Shown here in pieces: positions 1 to 11,289 of a stretch of 64,000 nucleotides of DNA. The translations under genes were made by a program, and so were the position numbers. Origin of the DNA: Ctena decussata (Eukaryota > Mollusca > Bivalvia > Lucinida > Lucinidae); assembly GCA_963989385.1 (NCBI GenBank), contig OZ022500.1, positions 119,453,842-119,517,841 of the forward strand, written 5' to 3'. Positions within the stretch are counted from its first letter, which is position 1, and the number at the start of each line of letters is the position of its first letter. The notes beneath the pieces were generated by a model. It was not told the DNA's origin and did not search any database. It saw only the letters and a program-made list of their open reading frames with translations.

Positions 1-763
1 GGCTATCATTAAATTTCCTTAACTTGTAAATTGCACTAATATAAGACATACTAGTGACCTTGCGCCTTTATCCCCTTAAACTGTCGATCCACTTAGGCAG
101 TCTGTAGCATATCCCTAAAAAAATGTACAGATTTTGCATAGTGACCTTTATCATCGGGTTTACATGCTATAGTAACGATCATGACTGGAATCAAAGAATC
201 TCGGGATATGTGCTGGTCTATGGACACCGATGTGGGCGTTTTCAAACTACATATTATTCATGGAGAAAATGAAATCATAACTGACTTTTTATAACCCTTT
301 CGATTTTGACTTTGTTTCATCGACGAGTTTAACAAAACACAAACGTAGTAGTCGAGCACAACTCTTGAAAAATAAACATGTTTTATGGTAAAAATGCACG
401 TTTATTCGCAATGGTATTCGCAAAATTCGTGAAGGAAAATTCATTAGAACATCAACATTGAATAAGGTTTAACCCACAAAATAGTCCGAATATACAATGT
501 TGGCTATAACATAAATTACTGTCAACACTTCTAAATGACACTGGAATATAAGATCTAAAGTAATGTATGTTGCTTTTGACGGGAAATATTACGAAACTGG
601 TGTCGTGTTTAACCAGTGTCTAATAGAATATTGTGATCTAATTTCAGTAAGATAGGATGCTGTTAATGATCTTGTAGCGCAATTGCACATATAAATGATC
701 TTGTTCTGAAAACTGATTATCTTAAATTTTGTTTTCTCTTAAAACATTACTTTATCTCAACAG
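1..763. other. intron of the guanylyl cyclase gene (5' side)
   Basis: AT-rich sequence with no coding similarity. The preceding exon, expected to encode the FFSDIVGFT metal motif, was looked for and not found, so it lies to the left of this window. Confidence 0.6.
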
Positions 764-1007
764 GTGGTATGCATGCTGAATGATTTATACACATGCTTCG
801 ATGCCATAGTAGAAAACTATGACGTCTACAAAATTGAGACAATCGGTGATGCTTATTTAGTGGTCTCAGGACTTCCAGTGAGAAATGACAATTTACATGC
901 TGGGGAAATAGCTTCAATGTCTCTTCATCTGCTGGAACAAATCAAATCGTTCAAAATCAGGCACCGCCCCAACGATACAATGAAACTTCGTATTGGATTA
1001 CACTCAG
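764..1007 (+). CDS. guanylyl cyclase exon a (ETIGDAY metal-site exon)
   Basis: Acceptor CAACAG before 764, in frame from the first base (V-V-C-M-L-N-D). Donor CAG/GTATAT after 1007 splits a Gly codon (phase 1). The exon carries [16 protein letters not shown]: the Asp is the second metal ligand of class III cyclases and the Glu is the guanine-selecting position. An intron at this point (before VV.LLNDLYT) is usual for animal receptor cyclases. The open frame continues past the donor to 1060 but loses similarity there. Confidence 0.92.
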
Positions 1008-4000
1008 GTATATTTTTATGTAGCCGTTTACACGTAGAGGATGACAACTTACATGCTTGAGAAATAATCTAGCCCAAGTGTTCGTATACTGAAACTAACT
1101 AAATCGTTTAAAGTTAAGCATTAGCAAAATGGTAGAATGAAACCATGTATAATACTTGAATATGCATTTGGTAGAGTTTTTAATTGTGTTTACTATCTAC
1201 GTTTCAAATCAATGCCTTTACGGGAAGTATCTGTAGGTAGGATTACATAATTCCATGACTGTATGCTTAAGGTTTAAGCCATGAAATTGTATGGCTTACA
1301 ATATCTTTGTAGGACAGCTCAACACCGCGTTCAGATTGGTAACACACTAGATAATCTAGTCCATAGCAAAATTCAAAATCTGCTGTTTTTAGTGTTATCA
1401 TTTGAGAAAACGTATATTTGCTGATGAAATGCTAAGGGATTGTACATGTACACAATGTACTGGTTCTGGCAGTTTATTTTCAACCAGTTTTAGGGGGAAT
1501 CATCCCCTTATCAGGGTTTTCTGTTCTGTTCTCTTTGCATGTTTCAGTTTACTATGACTATGCTATGTTGATGTTTTCCTTTATCCTTTAAGGAAACCAT
1601 CAATATAGCTTACTGATAGAAAAGAGAACTTTGAAAAGAAGACAGAAGAGAAAATCCTGACGAAGGGTCAATACCCCGAAAATACGTTGCAAATAAAGAG
1701 ATAGAAAAAAGTACAGTATGAAAATGTAGATTTATTTGATAAACCTACAGTATTCAATTTGCAAAGGGATAGTCTGTCAGTGTGCCATAGCTCCATTGCC
1801 ATAGCAGCTAGAGGATTCCGGCTTAAAATTTCTTTGGAAACTATGTAATGGATGACATACCTTCTAGATGCTTTTGTCGGAGGGATCCATTCCGTTTTGA
1901 TAATGAATCGGTAACATGGGAGTTTGTATCTAAACCTGTAGGTTTGCTCAATGCGTATAACCGGTGTTTGTGCAAATCATAGACAAGGGTTGATTCAGAA
2001 GAAAATGTCACTGTGTCCATTGCGCGCTGATTCATCGTAGCATTATTATAAAAGTTATATCAAGATGCACTGTAATTCAGTTCTGATTAACAGAATAAAT
2101 ATAAAAGTGGAATCTTTTCCAGCTCTAATTATTATTATTAGACGTTCAAAGTATGTCACCGTCACCATCGCACCGCATGTTAGAATAACGTTAATTACAT
2201 GAACATAATTTTCAAAGGCAAACACAAATCAAATCAAACTAACGCGCCAAATCAGATGAAAATTTGATAGGATGATGAAATATATTCCTGCCACCCACTT
2301 GAAACTTTAATATCGTCATTGCAGTTTGAAGTTCGCCAGGTAGTGCTCAAGCTTGTAAATGCCAAGTGAATAAATGCTGATTTCTGACAAACGCATCTGC
2401 AGATACTTATGCAGTTTTGCCACAAATTAGGAATGTCACAATTAGAGACTCTTGGCTGTGTAATTAGACATGCGGTTATATAACCATGACTATGAGGCTT
2501 GTGTAAGGTACAATTAGCGCTGTAAGGGTGCAGATGAGTCGCAATAGGATTGTCCGAATACCGGAAGACTTTTATGTGCAATGTCAGACAAAGATGTCAA
2601 TCTTGCTTGGACCCCATAAATGAAGGTCGATGTTCTGCCGTTCGAAGATTGTGTTACTTCTTAAACATGAGCTGTGGGGCTGTTCAAATAATATTCAAAG
2701 ACGAGATAAACATGGGTGAACAGATATAAGTGCTATCCTAGAACAATGAATGCTACTTAAGACATGACACAATATCCAAACTTCGTCTGGAGCATCAACC
2801 ACGTCATTGACGTGCGGCGCATGTCGTTACCATGTCTTCTGTCTTTCTTGATATCTCGATAAATGTGCACTATAATTTTATGACATTTTCAGACTATACT
2901 GCAAATAGAACAAGGTAGATGGAGACGAAATTTGATTGCTCTCTCTTTACTCTAAACGATTCTACAGCTGCAGTGACATTACTTCTGGATCAATCCTCGT
3001 ATAAATAAAAGTTGTAGAATTTTAATATTGCATTGTCCTTAAACAGGGTTTCAGGTAGGGCAAAGGCAGTATATCTTAAAAAATACATGTTATTATTACC
3101 TCTGCATGTTCTTATTCCTGCAGGTCCGTGTGTAGCTGGTGTGGTCGGGTTAAAAATGCCTCGTTACACTTTGTTTGGTGACACTGTCAATACTGCAAGT
3201 AGAATGGAAACTACGGGTGTGCGTAAGTGTCCGATATTCACAATATGCTGAAATTATTTAAACTGTTACGGTCTAGTGCTTTTGATTGTAATGTATTATT
3301 ATATATCTGCCTTCAGGTCATAACCCATGCTGCCAAATATAGGCAAATCGGTTATTAATAGTGCTACTAATAATTCGCATATAAGACGAGATATCCCCTC
3401 TAGAATGACCCTACATATTATAATCAGACTGGTGAATTCTGCTATAAGATGGGGTTTCCACTTGAGAAGAGGATGGTCGAGTCGGGGGATGGTGCTGGTT
3501 AACTTTCAGTGCCGTGGCGTCCTACTTATTTGGCTAATGGTAGGACATTGGCCTACTGTGCGTGCAGTAGGTGTGGGTGTGTGTTGTTTGGACATTTTCT
3601 CTCCATCTATCATTGCTATTTTCTTTTTTCTTCTCTCTCAGGGGTACTGAAATACCGTCTCCAAGGTCCGTCTAGTCCAAAGCAACTAACCATCCATGTC
3701 ACAAATTCCTAACATATAACACAAGCAGCCTTTCTTACTTTTTCTGTCTGTTTGCATCATTGACAGTAGTGAAACTGAGATAATAAAAAGGCTGGGAACA
3801 AAATATCGGCATTTCATAAAACATCTACACATACAGTTATGCATACATGTGGGTAACATATATAATTTGTTCATTTCACTAAATGCGATGCAGTAATGGA
3901 AACTTGAGGAAAAGGACACAGCAGCTTGCTTCTTTGGTATCTTTGAAAGAAAAAGCCAGCTTAAGGAAATTTTATTTTCGTTACAGCATTGAAGATTCAC

Positions 4001-5400
4001 TGCAGCTCAGCAATCACAGCATTATTAAAGAAACTTGGCGGTTATCATTTAACAGAGAGAGGATACATAAACGCAAAGGTGAGAAAGAATATCTCTGTAC
4101 GAGCAGACTGGATATCTTAGCTAGACTGCAGCAGACTAATTTAAATTGTACTTTTCGCACACGCGCTTGGCACTCTGTTTGGGTGTAGCGTTCCAATGCC
4201 TCCTCGAGTTCTATTCTTACATTTATAGAAAGAATATGGACGTGAATAAGTTTGTTTTTATCATTTTGAGTATATGTTAATGAGAAATACACTCACTTGT
4301 CGTTTGTATAGTGTAGACTCTAATCAGACACGCGTGTGCTGCGGCGTCTGATATGCACTGTTTGCTTGTGTCCTACTTATTGGACGCTAGGTGTTAGTGG
4401 GTTAATAATAATTCAAAATAAATTGCCAGCCCGTACACTATGATGGAATTAAAGTATTTGTAACAAATTTTAGAATTTAGAACGCAGGCCTGAAATGAGC
4501 TGCTAATGGTGCCCTGGGTCCCTTATAGCACATACATGTAGTTATTTTCTACAGTTACAAACTGCCCCAGGCACCAATACTCATCCATGGGGCCATAGAA
4601 AGGTCTAGAAGTCCTTAAACAAAGGATTATGATGGCAAAACACAGTTCAGACAATTACACATGTGCAATGTAGTATATATCAGTCTTTCTCGTTTGACAA
4701 GAAATGTTTTGAATTAAGAGAAAACGGATGCCATATCACCAGGAAAGGAACAGTTTCAAAGCACTTTCTCCTTCACATTTTGACTGTTTTGCAGGGCAAG
4801 GGCGAAATGTTGACGTATTTTCTCGAGGGTGAAGATGCCTCTCAAAGAAAACGAAGAATATCAACGACGAAGTTTTCTCGGACGAACTCTCCACATTCCC
4901 CGGATTACGATCCTTCACAAGCAATATTTGGAAAATCGACAATCCATCCTAAATACTGGTCAAACGGAAACGTTATCTCTGAAAGGCCTGTTTCAGAAGA
5001 GTCATTCCCAAACTGTGATAATCGGATTTCAGATTCGCAAGGGTCTTCATTATTCTGTGATAAAAATCTTGACAAAAATCGTGCATATCGAGTGACTGAA
5101 CACTCAGGCATGAATTTGCCGCTGCCCCCAGCATGTATTGCATCGCCGATTTCAACGCAAGACAATCACCCATGGAGTACATGCATAACTCCAATCAAAT
5201 CTGAAATGTCTAATAATTCATTTATGCAAAAGAGTAAATCTGACAATTACATGCAAAGAAATCATTCAGAAAACATTGGGCTTCTCTCATCTCTACTACC
5301 AAACCATAATGAACAGCATTTGAACGGATACAATAATACAAATTCGCTGAACATATCAAAACCAGAAAGACTCCCGTTGCTAAATGAAACAAAGCTTTAG
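764..5400 (+). CDS. receptor-type (membrane) guanylyl cyclase, last four coding exons, 5' partial
   Basis: Makes cGMP from GTP; the catalytic domain of this family lies on the cytoplasmic side of a single-pass membrane receptor. Exons 764-1007, 3124-3222, 3987-4078 and 4795-5400 join with matching phases (1, 1, 0) to 346 codons plus TAG. Seen in order: LNDLYTCFD; the metal-site motif [72 protein letters not shown] with the catalytic Asn and Arg of [41 protein letters not shown] tail of about 190 residues rich in Ser and Asn follows and ends in LLNETKL. The first metal-binding Asp, the kinase-homology domain, the membrane segment and the ligand domain must lie upstream of base 1. The ligand cannot be told. 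Canonical MPRYC is MPRYT here. A candidate AATAAA lies at 5713-5718. Confidence 0.93.
1008..3123. other. guanylyl cyclase intron, 2.1 kb
   Basis: GT (1008) to AG (3123). Non-coding, AT-rich; the short open frames at 1841-2035 and 2252-2581 (minus) have no recognisable content. Nothing else found. Confidence 0.7.
3124..3222 (+). CDS. guanylyl cyclase exon b ([10 protein letters not shown] catalytic exon)
   Basis: Acceptor TCCTGCAG before 3124; GT joins the G of exon a to restore Gly, giving [17 protein letters not shown]. Donor GTAAGT at 3223 leaves one base (C), which CA of the next exon completes to Pro. Encodes [10 protein letters not shown] with the Asn and Arg that stabilise the transition state. 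The base-recognition position reads Thr (codon 3168-3170) where guanylyl cyclases normally have Cys. Confidence 0.93.
3475..3720 (+). repeat. dispersed repeat, copy 1 (GTCCTACTTATTTGGC family)
   Basis: Inside a guanylyl cyclase intron. Shares a run of blocks with 52870-53080: CGTCC(C/T)ACTTATTT, then TAGGRCA..GCYTACTGTGC, a GGTG-rich part, TTGGACA/TTAGACAATTTT, CTCRCC/CTCCATCTAT, a TTCTCTTTTCT stretch and a CTCAAAG/CCAAAG part. It has no coding potential I can defend. Probably a non-autonomous element. Confidence 0.5.
3987..4078 (+). CDS. guanylyl cyclase exon c (LKIHCSS...GYHLTERG)
   Basis: Acceptor GTTACAG before 3987, donor AAG/GTGAGA after 4078. Read in the phase set by exon b it gives (P)[18 protein letters not shown] then [12 protein letters not shown], the usual end of the cyclase fold (KIH.S..., G.....RG...KGKG). 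It is only 92 bases long and overlaps a longer, unrelated open frame in another phase, so ORF-based calls would miss it. Confidence 0.9.
4795..5400 (+). CDS. guanylyl cyclase terminal exon and cytoplasmic tail
   Basis: Acceptor TTTTGCAG before 4795, then in-frame [21 protein letters not shown], the KGKG and hydrophobic strand that close the catalytic domain, followed by about 185 residues of polar, Ser/Asn/His-rich sequence with no recognised domain, ending in TAG at 5398-5400. The tail has several S/T-P sites and may be phosphorylated or bind partners (inference). An in-frame ATG at 4663 upstream lies within the intron and is not used in this model. Confidence 0.9.
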   Translation, partial: GKGEMLTYFLEGEDASQRKRRISTTKFSRTNSPHSPDYDPSQAIFGKSTIHPKYWSNGNVISERPVSEESFPNCDNRISDSQGSSLFCDKNLDKNRAYRVTEHSGMNLPLPPACIASPISTQDNHPWSTCITPIKSEMSNNSFMQKSKSDNYMQRNHSENIGLLSSLLPNHNEQHLNGYNNTNSLNISKPERLPLLNETKL

Positions 5401-5913
5401 GACATGTTAAATACTGACGGTTCCTGCACCCACCGGATATAAGCTTTAAACAACGTCATGTCAGCGTCATGACGTTCTATCAACGTAGATACGATGTTGT
5501 GTAAACGTTCTTTGCCAGCTAGGCGTGTTAAAAGTCTGATCAAAACTTTGTTCCGTGGAATATTTTACTAGATAGGTGATATGATTTACATGCAGTCTAA
5601 AATCTGAACAATCTAAAAGTGTTTCATTAGATCTTTAGGTGTGCATAATAATCGAAAATTGTTATGAATTGACGAAGAAATGCAAACATACGACAACAAC
5701 ACCTATATGATGAATAAATTCTTATTTCATGGAATATTTATTTTAGGCGAATCATCGTTAAGGTAAATGGAGAATATCATATAAATTCTTTCAATATCAC
5801 ATCTCGTATCTGCCTAACGTGAATTTCTGCTCAAAAAGCCGAGGACAGATGTTGGTAGAGGGTAAATACGGAATATGACATAAAAATACCAATCTCATAT
5901 TCTGTTTATCATA
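5401..5913. other. 3' flank of the guanylyl cyclase gene
   Basis: Likely 3' UTR and intergenic DNA. AATAAA at 5713-5718 is a possible polyadenylation signal. No gene seen. Confidence 0.45.
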
Positions 5914-5914
5914 A

Positions 5915-6147
5915 TTGAGCCACGCCATGATAAAACCAACAAAGTGGCCACAGGAGCCTCAGACCGGCCTGTGTATCCGCCCAGTCTGATCAGAGTAATT
6001 GATGTCTGCATAGAGCTAACTTAGAGCCTTAACTACCCTTTAAGGGCTCAGCGAAGATTCTAATCAGATTTTGTGGATGTCCAGGCGGATCTGAGTCTTC
6101 GCTGGGTGCACATGCCACATTATTGGTTTTCTCGTGTTGCGGCTCAA
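5915..6147. mobile_element. foldback MITE, 'GAGCCGCG...CGCGGCTC' family, copy A
   Basis: About 233 bp that folds on itself: TTGAGCCACGCCATGATAAA at the left end answers TTATTGGTTTTCTCG...GCGGCTCAA at the right. Internal blocks read CCGCCCAGTCTGATCAGAG and, inverted, GCGGATCTGAGTCTTCGCTG. The family has ten full or partial members in this window and no coding capacity; the mobilising transposase is unknown. Confidence 0.8.
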
Positions 6148-6985
6148 TAAGTTTTCTTCATCATCGTCCGCTTTACCTTGAACCATATAAATATAAATTC
6201 TTCATTGTCTAGACTCAGTGCAGACTGCTCATTAAGAATGCACCTGCTTTAAAATGGAACAGGCTGATCAGGTTCTTTGTCAGAAGAATAGGATCACATT
6301 GTGAGAAACAGCTATTTTGTTATTCAGGCGTGTCGGTAAATTCCGCCAAACAGAGACAAACAGCTTATTCTGCCGTAGCCGTAGCTTGCCGATGTTAAAC
6401 GAAATTGACCACGTCAGAATACGATGTTTGTCGATGATTTACGATATTTGTCGGAATTTACAGAACTGCCGATATTAGTTTATGAGAGTCTAGAACCTTG
6501 AAAGTCTAGATACTCTATAAACGACAATAAAGAATAAAAATAGTTGTTTTCACTGACATCACCACATTAATGCTGGTGTGGGACCAAGTTAAACTGTCTA
6601 ACAATAGTTTATGTGACAGTTTATACTTCCGCTTGTACGTTAGATATTTCAGTCAAACAGCGGGCAACATACAAACATCCAAACATAGTTCAGCCAATGC
6701 AAATGTTGATAGTCTCCACTATTTGCACGTGTAAAAGGAATCATATTTAGTTGATGCGGCTCGTTTATTAACTACTAACATTTTAAATCCTGAAACTGAA
6801 CAAAATTAGATTTATACAATTTTATTACAAATCATTTATGCATACAACTGCATCTGGTAATATGTGATATGATATGATGTGATATTGTATAGACTTTTAA
6901 GTTAACTCAACCTTATCTCATATTTATTACCGGTATATCCAGGAGATACAAAGTATGTCGAAGGGTTTATAGTTTTTGTCTTTCA
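6148..6985. other. intergenic, nothing recognised
   Basis: AT-rich, no coding similarity. 6215-6260 has a weak resemblance to the inner part of the MITE family (CAGTGCAGACTGCTC) only. Confidence 0.4.
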
Positions 6986-6989
6986 GTCT

Positions 6990-7620
6990 GTTCGTCCGTT
7001 TAACATTTGTTTTGCATTAAGTTTATATTCTTTGCTTATTTCTCTAATATCCTTTGATGAAACCTTTTGGTATGTGACATGGTATTTTTCATTTTCATGC
7101 GGAATAGTTCACATCATCTGGATGTTGCTGCTGACCTAAGGTCAAGGTCATAGACTAAACCATTTGCGTTGTTGTTTCGCATTATGTTTATGTTCTTCGT
7201 TTATATTTCCAATATTCTTGAATGGAACCTTTTGAGACTTTATATGGTTTTCTTTTAAGTTAACATAGAGTAGTTGACATCAGCTGGTTGCTGCGGTTGG
7301 GGATAGGGTTTGCGGCTTACCAAAAGTCAAGGTTACAGACTTATATATTTGTTGTAAAGTTTGCCGTTAAGTTTATATCCTTTGCTTTTAGTTCCAATAT
7401 CCTTTGATGAAACCTATTGGTATGTATCTAGGTTTGCTTCCAGTGTTATGCAGGTTAGCTAACATCATCTGGATGTTGCTACTGACCGCGGTCATAGGCA
7501 CAGACTTATATATTTACATTAATGTTTTGTGTTAAATTGGTACTGTCTGCTGGTATTTGTAATTTACTTTGACGAAACCTCTAGGTTCATATCATGTATT
7601 AAGACTGCTTTCGTTGGGCG
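6990..7620 (+). repeat. tandem array, period about 165-185 bp, roughly 3.5 units
   Basis: Anchors such as ATCCTTTGATGAAACC recur near 7050, 7216 (diverged), 7401 and 7567, with CATCATCTGGATGTTGCT near 7112 and 7458 and GACTTATATATTT between them. The array ends next to TGTGAGCTTCAGCTCACTTG (about 7640), itself a short palindrome. Units are diverged, so the array is old. Confidence 0.65.
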
Positions 7621-9202
7621 TTGGTGCTGGTCGGGGTATATGTGAGCTTCAGCTCACTTGCTCCGGTTTATACTGCACAGACTGAAATTTCCTTTTTAGC
7701 ATATGTGAACTGCGTATATTTTGGCCTTCCTGCATATAAAGGTAGCCAAGTGAAGACATGCACAGTTTCCTTTGCATATGCTGACTAAGGTGGCCATGTG
7801 CACCTAGTACTGGTCTAGCTCTAGCGCACGCTTTTCATATATGTCATACACAGGTTTTCTTACGATGTTAGCCATTTTTGCTTCTCATGATATTTGACCA
7901 ACCTTAAAATAGATATCTTTTCTAAGGATAAAATATATAAATCACAGGTTAAGTTAACATCGAAATTTTGGCACCATGGCTGTTTTTGAAATAGGAAATT
8001 CTATTTATGTTAAAAGTTACACAACATGCCATCGAGACTAACATGAATACGGCTTTCGTTATTTAGTCTTGCTGAAATAATAACATATTGTTAGTCCTAC
8101 CTAATAAGGACCAGCATAATGTCATTCTGTTTCATGCAGCTGTCTAACATGATATCGTGTCTAGATGGAAATAATTAGAAACATAATTTTGCTTATTTCT
8201 GGCTATTTGGTTTTTAATTTTTTGTTGTAATATGGTTTGAATCTGACAGTACAGTAAATTGTTTTTTTAGAAATGTCTATACTTTAAGTAAAGTATGAAG
8301 GATTTGCCCAACTGTTCATCTTTACTAAGTTTGTTATCGTCTGTACATATAACAAGTAGGTAACCTCTAAAAGTAATATGAATACATTAAAATGTTAAAG
8401 AACCGGCTTCAAGCAATGATCTGCGCACGCTTGAGCAATATGCTTTCATTATTTGCAGGTAAACTATAACAATAACAAAAACGTCAGATATCAAGGAATA
8501 AAAATATTTTATTCTAAGTAATTTAAAAGTGTTTGTACCACAGAGACCTCAAAATGTACAAATAAGCAATAAACCATAAAACGAAAAGTTTCATCTGCGA
8601 TGTTTGTTTATGCCGCTTGTTTATTAGATATTTCAAAAGGTGTATATCTTTTCAGCTTACAAAACGTATATGTTTTAACATATAGAAACGTCTTTATGCT
8701 GTTTATTTATTTCGTCTTTTTTTTTTTCTTGTTTAAATGAGCTAATCTTATGTTCTACAGAGGACCTTACATGAGTGGTCGTTTCCTAATGTTCATATGT
8801 ATAACTACGAATTCAAGACTCTATTTGTTATATGACTATTTTAGATGGGATTACATCGGGAATCGTGAGATTAATTATTTTAATTCGAAATCCAAGTTAT
8901 GATTTTGCATGACATAATAAATGGGAAGTGTGTAAAAATATATCATAGAAAGGAACATTAAGACAAAATTTTGCGAATTTTGTTTGAAAATCGGTAGATT
9001 TACTGTCCGACTTGATTCGTCGGCCTGAGGGTTGGGCTTGACTGGCGCACTTGAATTATGTGCCATGCACTGGCATTTTTTGCATAGTGTAGAGATATGA
9101 CGTTGTTAACGGCTTTGAAATGGTGTCATAAAAACACACTACGATGCTATTGGTTTTCTGTGCACCTATTGATCCGTCGTAGAGATTGTTTGAAAATCGG
9201 TT
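7621..9202. other. intergenic with one hairpin-family fragment
   Basis: No gene recognised. At 8757-8800, CAGAGGACCTTACATGAGTGGTCGTTTC matches the end of the hairpin family complete at 57260-57375. The open frame at 8875-9066 (minus) has no recognisable content. Confidence 0.4.
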
Positions 9203-10385
9203 AAAGGGGGAGTCTCCCTAAGGACCATTTTCTGGTTACAAATGAATTTTTCCAAACCTCAACAATCTCTACTTGTAAGTGTTGGCTTTCACATATTGAA
9301 CTACGGATCTTATTGAAGGTGTATTTTAAGTGCAGCGCATTGCCAAAGTGGGTTGGGTAATTCCACACCCCATACCTTCCCATGTACATTTTTTTCAATT
9401 ATCTCTATAAGTAGTGATGACTGATTTGCTATTATGATTTGAGATAATACAAGCATGTATGCTTATTAATTGGGTTGTATAATTTGTAATTGTTTGCTTA
9501 TTCAATAATAGTATATGCGCTTATAAGTGGTAATAGATTTTTTTTACTTATTTGTGCTTCAGATACGGTATTCAATAACATTTGATATCCCAGTAACTAA
9601 AATACAGAAATCAAATTTTGGGCCGGAAAATGATATCTTGAATGTGATGTAATTAAGTTGCACATAATAGGATGAGCTCTGCTGTTCAGTTACAGATCTT
9701 GTGTTATATCACGGGCACTATAACTATATGGAATTGAAAGGTCAACAATCAAAATAATTATATAAGAAACATGAGCAAAAAGAGTCATCAAAAATACACC
9801 TTCCAGTGTAGAATTTTCGATCTTACTTTAATTTAATTACTTGTATTTTCTTGAATCAAGGGCAGATAATTCAGGTTTTGATATGCCTCGGATGGTTTTC
9901 TCGTAAATCTGCAATGCACACTATCGTATCAATATAATTACAAAGTTTCCTTTTTACATCCGGGCAAATAATGAAACATTGTGTTTTTTCGTAAAGTTGG
10001 AGAAGCAAAAATAAATAATTTTAATTCCTGTTACCACTTATAAGCCCATAAAACGCTATTATTAAATAAGTAAAGAATTAAAAATTTTATAACACAATTA
10101 ATTAGCATATATGCCTGTATTATTTCAAATCATAATGGTTAATCAGTCATCATTACTTAGTTGAGATGATTAAAAAAGAAAAGGTACATGGGAAGGTTTG
10201 GGGTGGAATTACCCCCACCTACTTTGGCATTCGCTCCACACAAAATACATTTTCGATGAGACCAGTATTTCAAAAATATGAAAGCCAACACTTTCAAGTA
10301 GAGATTGGTGAGATATGGTGAAAATCCATTTATAACCAGAAAATGGCCCTTATGGAGACTTCCCCTTTTCTGCACTTTAAATTCT
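9203..10385. repeat. large diverged palindrome 1 (arms about 400 bp)
   Basis: Left arm about 9203-9620, right arm about 9965-10385, centre near 9790. Paired blocks (right arm read on the other strand): GTTGGCTTTCACATATTGAA / GTTGGCTTTCATATTTTTGA; GGTAATTCCACACCCCATACC / GGTAATTCCACCCCAAACC; GATTTGAGATAATACAAGCA / GATTTGAAATAATACAGGCA; GCTTATAAGTGGTAATAG / GCTTATAAGTGGTAACAG. No transposase ORF lies between the arms. Confidence 0.85.
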
Positions 10386-11289
10386 GAGAGTTTAGAGTTA
10401 CATTATCTAAATGAAACGCAGAGTGCCTCATGGCTGAATATCAAGAGCTACAAATTCAACAGGTTAAAAATCATATAGAATTTGTAAGCAAATATAAACA
10501 AACAGAATTAAGAGGTTATCTTCCGTCATTTGCCAAGATTGTTTATTTTAAAAGTTCATTCATATTTTGCAAAACATGACTTATCTAGATCTAAAAGAAT
10601 GTGAAAACGGAAACGGGTGCATTTGTCCCTATAAGGCCCCAGAATTCCAGGGTTTTTCGTTTACTTTAAAAAATTCTAAGTATTTGGACAGATAGTTTTG
10701 CGCACACAGTGCAGACCAAGATCAGACTGCAGAAGCGGTTTGATTAGGGTTTACACTGTTTGCCAGTCAATCTGCACCTTTTGACGCGTAACTGCATTGT
10801 AAAACAAAAAATTTCAAATTTAGAATTTAAGGAAAATTATGGTAATTTTAGCTGTCCCAATGTTTAGCGTGTTGACGGTATTTCCAGTCAACAGACTTTA
10901 CTCATAATCTAGCAAAAATATGATGAAAATAAAAGTACGATTGTTAGTATTAGATTTCTTCATAGGAATACTCACTTGTTTTCAGGTTTGTTATATTCTA
11001 AAACAGTGCCTTGAAAATAAATGATCTTTGAAAGTAACAAAATATGTCTTTTCTTGTGTATCTGTTCCCACGACAAAAAATATGGCACGACAAGCAGGTT
11101 AGCAATGTATTAGTATGTGCCATCTGTTTGCGGTTTGAAAAGCGTATCTTACAATCCTCATATCTTACAATCCTTCGAAGTACCTCATTATATGGAGAGT
11201 GGGTCTTGAATATTGTCATTTGAATCGTTTTCAATGTAACTGCCTACGGTTTGGAACGCCATGTTGAAACACTTACAATTTTTGTTGCA
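10386..11289. other. intergenic, nothing firm
   Basis: No coding similarity. 10690-10800 (GCACACAGTGCAGACCAAGATCAG... TGCCAGTCAATCTGCACC) has the style of the dispersed foldback MITEs but too little match to assign. Confidence 0.35.

Noticed and set aside
1041..1060. Second AATTTACATGCT-like copy after exon a (GACAACTTACATGCTTGAG)
   Set aside because: The phrase at 1038-1070 partly repeats exon sequence 885-910 (GACAATTTACATGCTGGGG) but sits beyond the donor with an in-frame stop; a short intronic duplication, not an exon.
3883..4188. 101-codon open frame over guanylyl cyclase exon c
   Set aside because: It is in a different phase from the conserved LKIHCSS...GYHLTERG frame, which splices correctly on both sides.
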